From the NCBI GenBank assembly GCA_036768475.1, contig DAIPMW010000011.1, positions 68,004-132,003 of the forward strand: a stretch of 64,000 bases of DNA, read 5' to 3'. Both the position numbers and the translations under genes were made by a program. The notes below the pieces were generated by a model. The model did not search any database and had not been told where the DNA came from. It saw only the letters and a list, made by a program, of their open reading frames with translations. The first letter of the stretch is position 1; the number at the start of each line of letters is the position of its first letter. This DNA is from JAEUMD01 sp036768475. GTDB lineage: Bacteria; Pseudomonadota; Alphaproteobacteria; Rhizobiales; Hyphomicrobiaceae. Of this stretch, positions 35,295-43,455 are shown piece after piece.

Positions 35295-35374
35295 CGTCAG
35301 TTGCCCTTCGCTTGCAAATTTCCTTTAAGCGCTTGTTGCGCTCTTGCTTGTCGTTGCTGCCGAGCGGCCAGCTT

Positions 35375-36286
35375 TCAATGGCGCGCGTCGGCTGTCTTTT
35401 TGCCGGCCTGCTCGAGAGCAACACGCTTCAGGATCTCGCGCGCCCTCTTCTTGTCCCGCGCGGCCATCGCGTCGGACCATTCCTTGAACGTGCCCTCGTC
35501 GACGACGCGGACCGCGATCGGCATGAAGGCATGATCCTTGCCGCACAGCTCGGAGCACTGGCCATAGAATATGCCGGTCTGCGTCGCCTTGAACCATGTG
35601 GCATTGATGCGGCCGGGAACGGCGTCAACCTTGGAGCCGAAACCGGGAACCGTCCAGTTATGGAGAACGTCTCCGGCGGTCACGAGAACATGGACGTTCT
35701 TGTTGACGGGAACGAGCACTTCGTTGTCAACGGCGAGGTTGCGCGGCGCAGGAATGCCCTCTGCCTGCTTCTCCTTGATCTCCTCGGCGGTCAGCATGAC
35801 GCTGTCGAAGCCGAAGCTCTTGGCGTCCTTCTCCTTGGGCAGGTACTCGTGGTTCCAGTACCACTGATAGGCCGTCGCCTTGATGGTCAGATCGGCCGGC
35901 GGATAATCGTACTGGGCACGCAGCAACCGGAAGGACGGCAGGGCGATGTAGACCAGGATCATGATCGGGATCACGGTCCAGGCCACCTCGAGCAGCGTGT
36001 TATGGGTGGTACGCGAGGGCGAGGGATTTGCCTTCGAGTTGAAGCGGAACATCACGTAGACCATGAGGATCAGCACGAACACCGCAATTGTGATGATGAT
36101 CGTATTCACCAGGTCGTGGAACTCGTGGATCTGCTGTGCGATCGGTGAGGCTGCGGCCTGCATGCCGAGCTGCCCGTCGGTCGGCCGGCCAACACCGGCC
36201 ATGGCCGCATCGGCGCCGAACATGACGGCGGCCACGATGAACAGCGTGGCAGCAGCCCATAGCGAGCCAAGCATTCGTCGGATCAT
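35375..36286 (-). CDS. ctaC: Cytochrome c oxidase subunit II
   Basis: 303-residue subunit carrying the CuA centre that receives electrons from cytochrome c. Signal peptide (MIRRMLGSLWAAATLFIVAA), two helices, then the cupredoxin domain with YQWYWNHEYLP, DVLHNWTVPGFGSKVDAVPG and the CuA motif QCSELCGKDHAFM. ATG at 36286 follows GGGGAGCAGGGA; the ATG at 36334 is less likely. It is the first gene of the oxidase run on the minus strand and is divergent from the IalB-like gene. Confidence 0.98.
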   Translation of the reverse strand: MIRRMLGSLWAAATLFIVAAVMFGADAAMAGVGRPTDGQLGMQAAASPIAQQIHEFHDLVNTIIITIAVFVLILMVYVMFRFNSKANPSPSRTTHNTLLEVAWTVIPIMILVYIALPSFRLLRAQYDYPPADLTIKATAYQWYWNHEYLPKEKDAKSFGFDSVMLTAEEIKEKQAEGIPAPRNLAVDNEVLVPVNKNVHVLVTAGDVLHNWTVPGFGSKVDAVPGRINATWFKATQTGIFYGQCSELCGKDHAFMPIAVRVVDEGTFKEWSDAMAARDKKRAREILKRVALEQAGKKTADARH

Positions 36287-36788
36287 TCCCTGCTCCCCAA
36301 AATGAGACCGGATCTGTGCCGGACTGTATTTCACTCTTGTCAGACGAAGGGCGTGCCGGAACGGCGGCCCTCAAAAACAGGCATTTACTGGAGGCAACCG
36401 TCGCTCGCCTTGCCGTGGCCTTGCCCGGCGCTGCGCCTCTATGGCCCCAATCGTCCCGCCCGGACCCGCGTCGGCCCGGCAACACAAAATCGAACAGCCG
36501 GCCTACGCCCCACTTTGGGCGCATTCCCACCGCATCGACCAGAGCACAATACCCGGAGTTGTCTCAAGTCAAGTTTTGTGCGGCATTTGTACGCTCTTGA
36601 CAACCAGTTGTGTGCACAGACGCGACATCGGTCGGCCAATCGTTCAGTCCAATCCGAGAATCGGCTCTATTCCTGTTCGAAAAGAGCCTCTTGCAATTTG
36701 CTGTGCGAAGCGGTGCCGGTCCAACCGCTGCACATGCTGGGCAGGCATCCGTCGAACCCTTGATATCCCCACTCAGGAGGCCCCGCGC
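36287..36788. other. Divergent spacer between ctaC and the IalB-like gene
   Basis: 502 bp. A weak minus-strand promoter candidate is TTGACT (complement of 36567-36572) with TATTGT (complement of 36546-36551), spacer 15. The right end holds CAGGAGG (36773-36779) serving the next gene. Nothing else is evident. Confidence 0.45.
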
Positions 36789-37385
36789 TTGCCCGTAAAT
36801 CATCAACCTATTCAAAGATGGGCCGCCGCGCCACGGACGCTTTCGATAGATAGCGTGACCCTGAAAAAACCGTTCGTATGGCTTGTTGTACTACTGGCAG
36901 CGATGCTGGCCGCCGGCCGCCCATCGGCAGCGCTGGCCCAGGACACCCAGGCCCCCGAAGGTGCCGTCAAGGCGCAACACGGCGACTGGCAGGTCGTGTG
37001 CAAATCGCCACCGCCGGGCTCCAAAAAAGAGGTCTGCGCACTGGTCCAGAGCGTCACCGCGGAGGATCGCAACAACGTCGGCCTGACGGTCTATTTCCAG
37101 AAGTTCGCCAACGGGACGAGAGTGCTGCGGGTTTTCGCCCCGCTCGGCATCCTGCTGCCGCCCGGCCTCGGCCTCAAGATCGACAACAAGGATGTCGGCC
37201 ACGCGCCGTTTCTGAGGTGCCATTCGTTCGCATGCTACGCTCAGGTTGTCGTCGAGGACAAACTGGTGGAGCAGTTGAAGAACGGCAAAACAGCGATCTT
37301 CATCATCTTCCAGACCGAGGAGGTGGGAATCGGCATACCGATCTCGCTCAAGGGGTTTGCCGAAGCGCTTCCTGAAATCGAATGA
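36789..37385 (+). CDS. Invasion-associated locus B (IalB) family protein
   Basis: 198-residue exported protein of the IalB family (named for Bartonella; in most alphaproteobacteria a periplasmic protein of unknown role). A hydrophobic signal (PFVWLVVLLAAMLAAG) ends near ALAQD; the mature domain has HGDWQVVCKSPPPGSKKEVC, ILLPPGLGLKIDN, FLRCHSFACYAQV and the family ending FIIFQTEEVGIGIPISLKGF. Four Cys probably form two disulfides. TTG at 36789 is chosen because CAGGAGG sits 9 bases before it; GTG 36855 would give a shorter signal but has no ribosome site. Confidence 0.92.
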   Translation: MPVNHQPIQRWAAAPRTLSIDSVTLKKPFVWLVVLLAAMLAAGRPSAALAQDTQAPEGAVKAQHGDWQVVCKSPPPGSKKEVCALVQSVTAEDRNNVGLTVYFQKFANGTRVLRVFAPLGILLPPGLGLKIDNKDVGHAPFLRCHSFACYAQVVVEDKLVEQLKNGKTAIFIIFQTEEVGIGIPISLKGFAEALPEIE

Positions 37386-37395
37386 GCAGCCGCCC

Positions 37396-37432
37396 TTAGA
37401 GCATGTTTTTCACGCTGAACCGCTGCCTCTAA
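37396..37432 (-). repeat. Family A intergenic repeat, fragment (A5)
   Basis: TTAGAGCATGTTTTTCACGC then TGAACCGCTGC is the reverse complement of the inner half of family A, cut off at CTCTAA. Confidence 0.75.
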
Positions 37433-37440
37433 CCGGCTGT

Positions 37441-38112
37441 TCAACGCGGCTTCGTGGCGATTCGGTCCTGCCCCGCGATGAGGCCACCCCAATGGGCGTC
37501 GAAGGGGTGGATGCGATCAGTTGGACCGGCTCCGTCAACCAAGGGCCGCCGTTCGTTATGCCAGCGGAACAATCCGCCTTCCAGGTTGTAGATTCCTTCA
37601 GCGCCGCGCGCACGAAGCGCCAAGCCGACGCGGTCGGCAAGGCGCGAGCTGCGAACGCCGACGGAGCAGTAAAAGATTACGTCTCGACCGGCCGCCAATG
37701 CCGCCAGCTTGTTGACGAACGCGTCGGCCGGTGCGTTCGGATCCACCCGTACCGCACCGTCGATGTGACTTACGGCAAACTCTGCAGGCTCACGCACATC
37801 TATGATGAGCGGACTGCGTTTGTTTTTCATCGCAGCAAAATCATCGGGAAGGATCTGAGTAACGTCAGAAAACTCCTGGCGCACGCGCGCTTCGACCTTG
37901 GGCAGATCCGAGGGCTGGTAGGCGCGGGCAACGTTGTGGCGCGTCATTGCAGTAATTCCTCCCGCCATCGCAACTGCCGCCATCACGGCGAGAGCGTAGC
38001 GCCGGCCGCGACGCTCCGGGGTTCGTCCCGAGCGGATGAACGGTTCAGTGCCTGACTTGTTTGATTGCGATCGGCGCGGAGAGGGCGATGTCTGCTCAGA
38101 CGAATTTCGCAT
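37441..38112 (-). CDS. Membrane-anchored rhodanese-domain protein
   Basis: 223-residue protein with a basic N-terminus, one membrane helix (YALAVMAAVAMAGGITAM) and a rhodanese domain (about 85-195): SPLIIDVREPAEFAVSHIDG, the active-site loop FYCSVGVRSSRLADR with catalytic Cys, and GIYNLEGGLFRWHNERRPLV. Rhodaneses transfer sulfane sulfur; the natural substrate is unknown. The orientation suggests a periplasmic domain. Repeat A6 lies directly upstream of it. Confidence 0.9.
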   Translation of the reverse strand: MRNSSEQTSPSPRRSQSNKSGTEPFIRSGRTPERRGRRYALAVMAAVAMAGGITAMTRHNVARAYQPSDLPKVEARVRQEFSDVTQILPDDFAAMKNKRSPLIIDVREPAEFAVSHIDGAVRVDPNAPADAFVNKLAALAAGRDVIFYCSVGVRSSRLADRVGLALRARGAEGIYNLEGGLFRWHNERRPLVDGAGPTDRIHPFDAHWGGLIAGQDRIATKPR

Positions 38113-38478
38113 GTGTTGCAGCGTGTTCCTTGTCTGGCGTCGTGTCCCTAGAGCATGTTTAGCTGAAGTGTGCAGCGGTTCAGCGTGAAAAACATGCTCA
38201 AAGCAAGGTACTGGATTGCGTTCATGTTTCCACCAAACATGAACGCGGTCTAGAGGCGTGTGATCACCTTCGTAGTCTGCCAGAACGTGGGCCGCCAGCG
38301 ACTCTCACAAGGTGCGGCACGGTGTTCACAATTGGCGGAGCAGCACACTCCCTGGTGCGCTCGATGTGGCTCGACCTGTGCTTGGGGACCCAAAAAAACG
38401 AGACGGGAGGTTTCCCTTCCGCCTCGTCAATCACCTCGTGTTGGGGGGACTTCGACTGTCAGGACGCCCAACCTTTGA
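38113..38478. other. Spacer between rhodanese and phasin-like genes
   Basis: 366 bp between two minus-strand genes. Contains the best family A repeat (38148-38253); the remaining 225 bp show no supported frame or clear terminator. Confidence 0.55.
38148..38253 (+). repeat. Family A intergenic repeat, best full copy (A6)
   Basis: 106 bp bounded by CTAG at both ends (38148-38151 and 38250-38253). First hairpin: GAGCATGTTT / AAACATGCTC with inner CTGAA/TTCAG. Second hairpin: GCGTTCATGTTT / AAACATGAACGC around CCACC. Used here as the type copy. Confidence 0.95.
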
Positions 38479-38934
38479 TCAGGCTACCTTCCGGCTGGTT
38501 CCGTATGGCTGCTGGCCGTCACCGCCCGTACCATTGACCGGACGCGGTTCGCGGAACGACAAATAATCGCGATCGCCCTTCTGGCGACCGGCCTCGCTCG
38601 TTGCCGTGGGAAGCTGGAACATCTGTGCCCAAGCGCTCATGAGATGCTGCGAGCTCTCGCTGTAGTGGGCAAAGCAGGTTTGCATGAAGCGTTGCTGCTC
38701 GGCCATCAGCTCCTGCGGCGTCCGGCACTGCGACAACCGCGCTGGCAGTTCCAGGTAAGCCTGGGCGCGGCGGACCGCGAGACCCTGCAACTCCAGCTGC
38801 CAGCGTGCGAGACCACGCATCATATGATCCGGCGCCTGTTGCGTTGCGTTTGTAAAATCGGCGAAGTGGGGAGCATGGAAAAAGCTTTGGAACAGCCCCA
38901 ATCCCGTGCTCTGCGTCTGACTTGCTGACGTCAT
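38479..38934 (-). CDS. Phasin-like protein
   Basis: 151 residues, helical, without signal or membrane segment. RGLARWQLELQGLAVRRAQA and LPARLSQCRTPQELMAEQQR, followed by FMQTCFAHYSESSQHLMSAW, resemble phasin_2-type proteins that coat polyhydroxyalkanoate granules. GAGGAGG lies shortly before the ATG, a strong ribosome site. No polyhydroxyalkanoate genes are nearby, so the assignment rests on sequence pattern only. Confidence 0.7.
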   Translation of the reverse strand: MTSASQTQSTGLGLFQSFFHAPHFADFTNATQQAPDHMMRGLARWQLELQGLAVRRAQAYLELPARLSQCRTPQELMAEQQRFMQTCFAHYSESSQHLMSAWAQMFQLPTATSEAGRQKGDRDYLSFREPRPVNGTGGDGQQPYGTSRKVA

Positions 38935-39676
38935 ACCTGTTCCTCCTCACTAGAATCTACGCGTACGAACGAGAGACACCACAACGACGATGGGGATACC
39001 TGGGCTAAGGGCCGCTCCTCGCCACGATCGCCTGTGAATGATGCTCCCTAACTCGACATTCAGGGCCCTTGATGAAGGCCTCTCCATTGATGCCGGTCCC
39101 GTTGTTCAGGACCAGAAAAGTCGACCTACGCCGCGTTGGCCGCCAAGACCCTGTGTCGATGCCGTGCACAATCAACATGTCACGGTTTCGTTCCACAGCG
39201 TAGCGTGAGCCGAGAGCCAAATACGGTGTCCCGTACTTCCGGCGGAGCCTTGGACACGGCCAGCACAGCTCAGCCGGCAATCAATATCCTCGCAGCCCAA
39301 ATGCCACGTAAGGCGGTGGCCGGACCGACTGCTCTCCAGACTAGCTTGCACACGAGCCCAACAAAAGAGATTTGCTGCGGTGCACCAAAATTCTCATCAT
39401 TACGAATGCGTTGTATAGCCGTCTGCCACTAAATAGCGAACCCCAAGGCAAATGTCGTTGATCAAACGCAACGAACAAAAAATGTCGCGGTGCAGCGATC
39501 AGCGTCCTGCTCGTCCTTTTGCGGAGAACGTGCTGCCGCGTCGCTCGTAAGGAACGCCTGGGAACATTAGCCCGCTAACGATCACATTCAGCGATCGACA
39601 AATGATCCACAAATTGCCCTGTTGACTGAAAGCCGCTTGACCCAAGCCTATCTGTAGTATGAATATTTAATTAACA
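38935..39676. other. 742-bp spacer before bcsS, possible gene remnants
   Basis: The longest gene-free stretch here. A minus-strand open frame without a start codon (39428 to stop at 39270) encodes protein-like FGAPQQISFVGLVCKLVWRA; I do not recognise it. The right end is AT-rich (TTTAATTAACAG) and probably holds the bcsS promoter. No repeat of family A or B. Confidence 0.4.
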
Positions 39677-40612
39677 GTGTTTTGTTCTTGCTTTGTTTTT
39701 TGGTGCGGCGCTATCGTGCGTGGGGTTTGGGCGAGTTGCCGGATTTGGACGCGCGGAATCGCTGGCCGCGCGATTTTTGCGCGCGGTTGTGGCCAGCTCA
39801 TTTCTGCCCGACTCGCGACCGCTGCATTCTCCTGCCTTGTCGCCGTTACGTCGCCGCCGAGCGGCGCATCTGCCGACGAGCAGTCCCCCTACTGGCGGGA
39901 AACCTTCACCGGAGCTGATGTCACGCACGATGTCTGGCTCCTTTATTCCGGTGTGACACTCGCCCCCACGAGCGACATCTATAGTGACGGCGTGCGGCTT
40001 CGGGCTACTGGCGGCTACGGCCAGTATCGCTACCAGGGCCATCGCGCAGGCGATCCCAACGACACGCGACGCAGGTTCGAGGGAACCGTCAGTTTCGTCG
40101 AAGTGCTGGTCGGCTACCAAATGCGATTCGGAGAACTGACGGCGAAGGCGTTCGCAGGGATCTCGGCCATCGACCATGTGATCACTCCCGGAGATCCCAT
40201 CCCGTCGGGCGGCCTGCTGACACAAGGGCTCGACTACGGCGTCAAAGGCGCGCTGGAGCTTTGGCTCAATCTGGGCAGCGAAGCCTGGACGTCGCTCGAC
40301 ACCTCGTGGACAAGCGCACACCAGACCTATGCGGGGCGGTGGCGCCTCGGATACCGGGTGCTCCCCACAGTCTCGCTCGGCCTGGAAGCCGGCATCAACG
40401 GCAATGCCCTGCGCGGTCAGCGGCTGCTCGAGGATGGCAGCCTGCGCGAAGCGTTGCGCCCGCAGACACGCGCCGGCCTATTCGCGCGCTACGAGTGGAA
40501 TGGTGGTGAAATCTCTATCTCTGGCGGCGTTGCCAACAGCGCGTACGATTTCGGCAGGACCGATGGCTTCGATGAACTCTACGGAACCGCCAACTGGTTG
40601 ATGCGATTCTGA
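39677..40612 (+). CDS. bcsS: Cellulose biosynthesis protein BcsS-like
   Basis: About 311 residues. After a signal-like segment (ARLATAAFSCLVAVTSPPSG, cleavage near ASADE) comes the BcsS pattern: LYSGVTLAPTSDIYSDGVRL, RATGGYGQYRYQG, VLVGYQMRFGELTAKAFAGI, and an aromatic C-terminus (YGTANWLMRF) like a beta-barrel outer-membrane protein. BcsS occurs in cellulose loci of Hyphomicrobiales, but no cellulose synthase gene is in this window, so it is isolated here. The start is uncertain: GTG 39677 has no ribosome site and codes an atypical Cys/Trp-rich leader. Confidence 0.8.
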   Translation: MFCSCFVFWCGAIVRGVWASCRIWTRGIAGRAIFARGCGQLISARLATAAFSCLVAVTSPPSGASADEQSPYWRETFTGADVTHDVWLLYSGVTLAPTSDIYSDGVRLRATGGYGQYRYQGHRAGDPNDTRRRFEGTVSFVEVLVGYQMRFGELTAKAFAGISAIDHVITPGDPIPSGGLLTQGLDYGVKGALELWLNLGSEAWTSLDTSWTSAHQTYAGRWRLGYRVLPTVSLGLEAGINGNALRGQRLLEDGSLREALRPQTRAGLFARYEWNGGEISISGGVANSAYDFGRTDGFDELYGTANWLMRF

Positions 40613-40677
40613 TAGCGCTCAGAACCGCCGCATGGCGACGCTTGCATTACGTACGGCATCCGCCAAGATCACAGAAC

Positions 40678-41067
40678 ATGAAACCCGATATTGCCACCAC
40701 TCCAGATCGTCCACTGAGGCCGACGACGAACCGGCCAATCCGCCGCATCTCCTGCGCAATCTGTCAACGTAGGTACGCTGCTGCTTTGGTCGCCGCGACC
40801 CTCGTTGCTCCGTGGGCGAACGGTGTCAGCGCGCAGGCAACGAAATCGTGCAGTGACAATCCGGTCATGGCACGGGGCGAAGCGTCCCGCTTCGAGTGGC
40901 TCGCCAAAACGAAGGCGCGCGCGAACTGGCGCTACAGGGTGCGCTCGACACCTGAGCTCGGCGCCCCCTACTCTGATTGGAAGCTGGCCGCCAACCTCGA
41001 AGAATCATGCCTCGTCGGTCCCGAAGGGTCCGTATGCACCATCAAGGCGACCCCCTGCCGGAAGTGA
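40678..41067 (+). CDS. Small exported protein of unknown function
   Basis: 129 residues from ATG 40678. A long basic N-terminus leads to a hydrophobic segment (AALVAATLVAPWANGVSA) with likely cleavage before QATKS. The mature part has five Cys: KSCSDNPVMARGEASRF, ESCLVGPEGSVCTIKATPCRK, suggesting disulfides. WLAKTKARANWRYRVRSTPE may be a short domain, but I do not recognise a family. It follows bcsS by 65 bp on the same strand. Confidence 0.6.
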   Translation: MKPDIATTPDRPLRPTTNRPIRRISCAICQRRYAAALVAATLVAPWANGVSAQATKSCSDNPVMARGEASRFEWLAKTKARANWRYRVRSTPELGAPYSDWKLAANLEESCLVGPEGSVCTIKATPCRK

Positions 41068-41254
41068 ACCGGGCCGGCCAAACCGGGTTTAACCTGCTCT
41101 ACCAGGATCACCCCGACATCCCTGCAGCCACACCGCGGCCGCCGCACCGTGCCCTTCCCCGTGCGCAAAGACACGCCTGCCACGGTTAACACGCTGTTAT
41201 ATAATTATTTTTCTAAAGTCACGGTCCTTGTCGAAATTTGACGCTCGATTTGAC

Positions 41255-41270
41255 TTGACGGCCACGTCAA
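41255..41270. promoter_or_regulatory. Palindrome TTGACG-GCCA-CGTCAA
   Basis: Perfect 6-bp arms with a 4-bp centre, 21 bp before the operator at 41292. May be a second regulator site. Confidence 0.4.
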
Positions 41271-41285
41271 TCAACCTCACATCTC

Positions 41286-41315
41286 TTGCAAACAAAACGA
41301 GCGTTCGTTTTGTAT
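41286..41315 (+). promoter_or_regulatory. Promoter with embedded TetR-type operator
   Basis: Operator ACAAAACGA-GCGT-TCGTTTTGT (41292-41313) has perfect 9-bp arms. It sits between a -35 candidate TTGCAA (41286-41291) and a -10 candidate TTGTAT (41310-41315). This suggests autorepression by the TetR protein encoded 180 bp downstream. Confidence 0.65.
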
Positions 41316-41491
41316 GGTTTGGGTCCAAGTCGAGGTCGCGAACGTCATGGGCGAAGAGACACATCAATCGATCGGTGACGCACATATCGGTGTCAGCGGC
41401 GTGCCCCGCGGGACAGTCGGCATCACTCAAAAGACGCAAATGCCATGCTCGGATCAATAGACACTCAAGCAAACGCCAAGCAGACGAGACC

Positions 41492-42217
41492 ATGCCGAAA
41501 CTGAAGCCAGCCACACAGCGCGCGCGACGCGAACGCATCCTGGATGCTGCGGAGATCTGCTTCGCGCGCTCGGGCTTCCATCGCTGCACGATGCACGACA
41601 TCTGCAAGGAGGCGGGCATCAGTCCCGGCGCACTCTACGTCTATTTCGCTTCCAAGGAGGATCTGATCGCCGGCCTCGCCGAGCGTGACCGTAACGAGTT
41701 CCAGGAGCGCTTTGAGCCGATCGCGGAGGCAACCGACATCCTCAATGCCCTGCAGACGATCGGCGAGCAGTACTTCGTCGAGGAACCGGCTCACAAGCGG
41801 CTCATGTGCGTCGAGATCGGCGTGGAATCGACACGCAACGAGAAGGTTGGCGAAATTTTCCGCTCGGTCGACACCCACGTCTACACCAGCTTGTGCGGAC
41901 TCTTCGAACGGCTCGAGCAACAGGGCCGCATAGCGCCCGCATTTGAACCGGCGACCGTGTCCAAGCTGGTGGCGGTGATCGGCGATGGGATGATGTGGCG
42001 GCGCGCGACAGACCCGAACTTCAAGGCAGATCAATTGATGCCGGCCGTAATGGCCGTGGTCGGGTCGCTGATCAATCCCACGAGGGTCAAGCCGGTGCAG
42101 GACGAGCATCGAGAAACGGTCGCCACCAATGACGACGCGATCGGCCGAGCAACCACCTGCGCGCCCGAAGGCGCCGGTGCGATGATAGCCACACGCGATG
42201 ACGAGGCCAGTCCATGA
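41492..42217 (+). CDS. TetR/AcrR-family repressor
   Basis: 241-residue regulator. N-terminal helix-turn-helix: RERILDAAEICFARSGFHRC then TMHDICKEAGISPGALYVYF and ASKEDLIAGL. The ligand domain resembles TetR_C groups of efflux repressors (EPAHKRLMCVEIGVESTRNE). A 40-residue tail follows. ATG 41492 is chosen; it begins the conserved domain and is preceded by GACGAGACC. The stop overlaps the adaptor gene by 4 nt (ATGA), so it is coupled to the RND operon it probably represses through the palindrome at 41292-41313. Confidence 0.95.
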   Translation: MPKLKPATQRARRERILDAAEICFARSGFHRCTMHDICKEAGISPGALYVYFASKEDLIAGLAERDRNEFQERFEPIAEATDILNALQTIGEQYFVEEPAHKRLMCVEIGVESTRNEKVGEIFRSVDTHVYTSLCGLFERLEQQGRIAPAFEPATVSKLVAVIGDGMMWRRATDPNFKADQLMPAVMAVVGSLINPTRVKPVQDEHRETVATNDDAIGRATTCAPEGAGAMIATRDDEASP

Positions 42218-43455
42218 CGTTTCGCAGCAAGGCTCTAGTGGCGACGCTGCTCGCGCTTGCCGCAATTGGGTTTGCGGCTTCCGAGCTCGGGTTAGGCGTT
42301 ACCAAGATCGGAGCGTTTCTTCATCCATCCGGTGAAGAACAGCAGGTCGATTCGGCCGCCAAGGCGCTCGCTCCGGCGATCACGGTTATCAAGGCGGAGC
42401 GACGCGCCTTGAGCGAAACGGTGCTCGTTACCGGAACACTGGTGCCGCGCGAGGAAATCCTCGTGGCGCCCGAAGTCGAGGGACTGCGGGTGCTCGATCT
42501 CAAGGTCGACGTCGGCGACAGGGTCAAGCGCGGCGACGTGCTCGCCGTGCTCGAACGCACACAGCTCGAGGCTCAGCTCGCGCAGAACACCGCGGCACTC
42601 GCGCGCGCAGACGCCTCGATCGCCCAGGCGCACAGCATGATCGATCAGGTCGACGCGGCATTGACGGAGGCTCGTGCCTCGTTCGAGCGCGCCAAGCCGT
42701 TGCGGCAGTCGGGCTATCTTTCTGAGAGCCTTTATGATCAGCGTGCCGCGGCCGCACGATCCACCGCGGCACAAGTCGTCTCGGCACGCGACGGGCTGAA
42801 GCTGGCCGAGGCATCCAAACAGGAAGCGGAGGCGCAACGCCGCGAAATCGAGTGGCGGCTTTCCAATACCGAAGTCAAGGCACCGCGTTCCGGCATTATC
42901 AGCCGCCGCACGGCGCGCATCGGTGCACTTGCTGCGGGCACCGCCGAACCCATGTTCCGGATCATTGCCGATGGCGAGATCGAGCTCGACGCAAACGTGA
43001 TTGCCGAAGATATTGCGCGGCTTGCACCGGGGCAATCCGCCACCGTCGACGTCGTCGGGGCAGAGAACGTGACAGGCCGCGTGCGGCTTGTGGCGCCCGA
43101 GGTCGACCGGACGACGCGTCTGGGCACGGCAAAGATTTTCATCGGCGACCGGCCGGACCTGAGGATCGGCGCATTCGCCAGGGCCAACGTGGTGACTCGC
43201 GAGGGCATCGGCATCTCGGTACCGGCGGCCTCAATTCTCTACAGCGCGGATTCGCAACCCAGCGTTCTCGTTGTGCGCGGCGACCGGGTGGAGGCGCGCC
43301 TTGTCACCACCGGTCTTCGCAGCGGCGATCTCGTCGAGATCACGAAGGGCCTCAGTGAAGGTGAACTGGTCGTGGCCAAGGCCGGCACATTCCTTCGCGA
43401 CGGTGACCGGGTGCGGCCCGTCACGCCCGACGCGAAGATCAGCGAGGCCAGGTAA
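42214..43455 (+). CDS. RND efflux periplasmic adaptor (membrane fusion protein)
   Basis: 413-residue HlyD/AcrA-type adaptor linking an inner-membrane RND pump to an outer-membrane channel. N-terminal anchor (ALVATLLALAAIGFAASELG), lipoyl halves LVAPEVEGLRVLDLKVDVGD and EVKAPRSGIISRRTARIGAL around a short coiled-coil hairpin (about 115-210), then beta-barrel (IELDANVIAEDIARLAPGQS). It overlaps both neighbours (ATGA upstream, TAATG downstream). No outer-membrane TolC-type gene is in the operon, so a channel encoded elsewhere is probably shared. Confidence 0.95.
   Translation: MTFRSKALVATLLALAAIGFAASELGLGVTKIGAFLHPSGEEQQVDSAAKALAPAITVIKAERRALSETVLVTGTLVPREEILVAPEVEGLRVLDLKVDVGDRVKRGDVLAVLERTQLEAQLAQNTAALARADASIAQAHSMIDQVDAALTEARASFERAKPLRQSGYLSESLYDQRAAAARSTAAQVVSARDGLKLAEASKQEAEAQRREIEWRLSNTEVKAPRSGIISRRTARIGALAAGTAEPMFRIIADGEIELDANVIAEDIARLAPGQSATVDVVGAENVTGRVRLVAPEVDRTTRLGTAKIFIGDRPDLRIGAFARANVVTREGIGISVPAASILYSADSQPSVLVVRGDRVEARLVTTGLRSGDLVEITKGLSEGELVVAKAGTFLRDGDRVRPVTPDAKISEAR

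Larger units (their letters stand above)
41068..41491. other. Regulatory spacer upstream of the TetR-RND operon
   Basis: 424 bp. Left half featureless; right half holds two palindromes (41255-41270 and 41292-41313) and a promoter candidate. A reading frame extends upstream of the TetR start through this region but is not supported. Confidence 0.6.

Noticed and set aside
33036..35534. 832-codon open frame on the plus strand
   Set aside because: Antisense to coxA and a ctaB gene, rich in Arg/Asp/Glu/His from GC3 codon shadowing; no domain pattern.
41228..41491. Upstream extension of the TetR reading frame
   Set aside because: Would place the operator and promoter inside the coding sequence, and the added residues show no family similarity.
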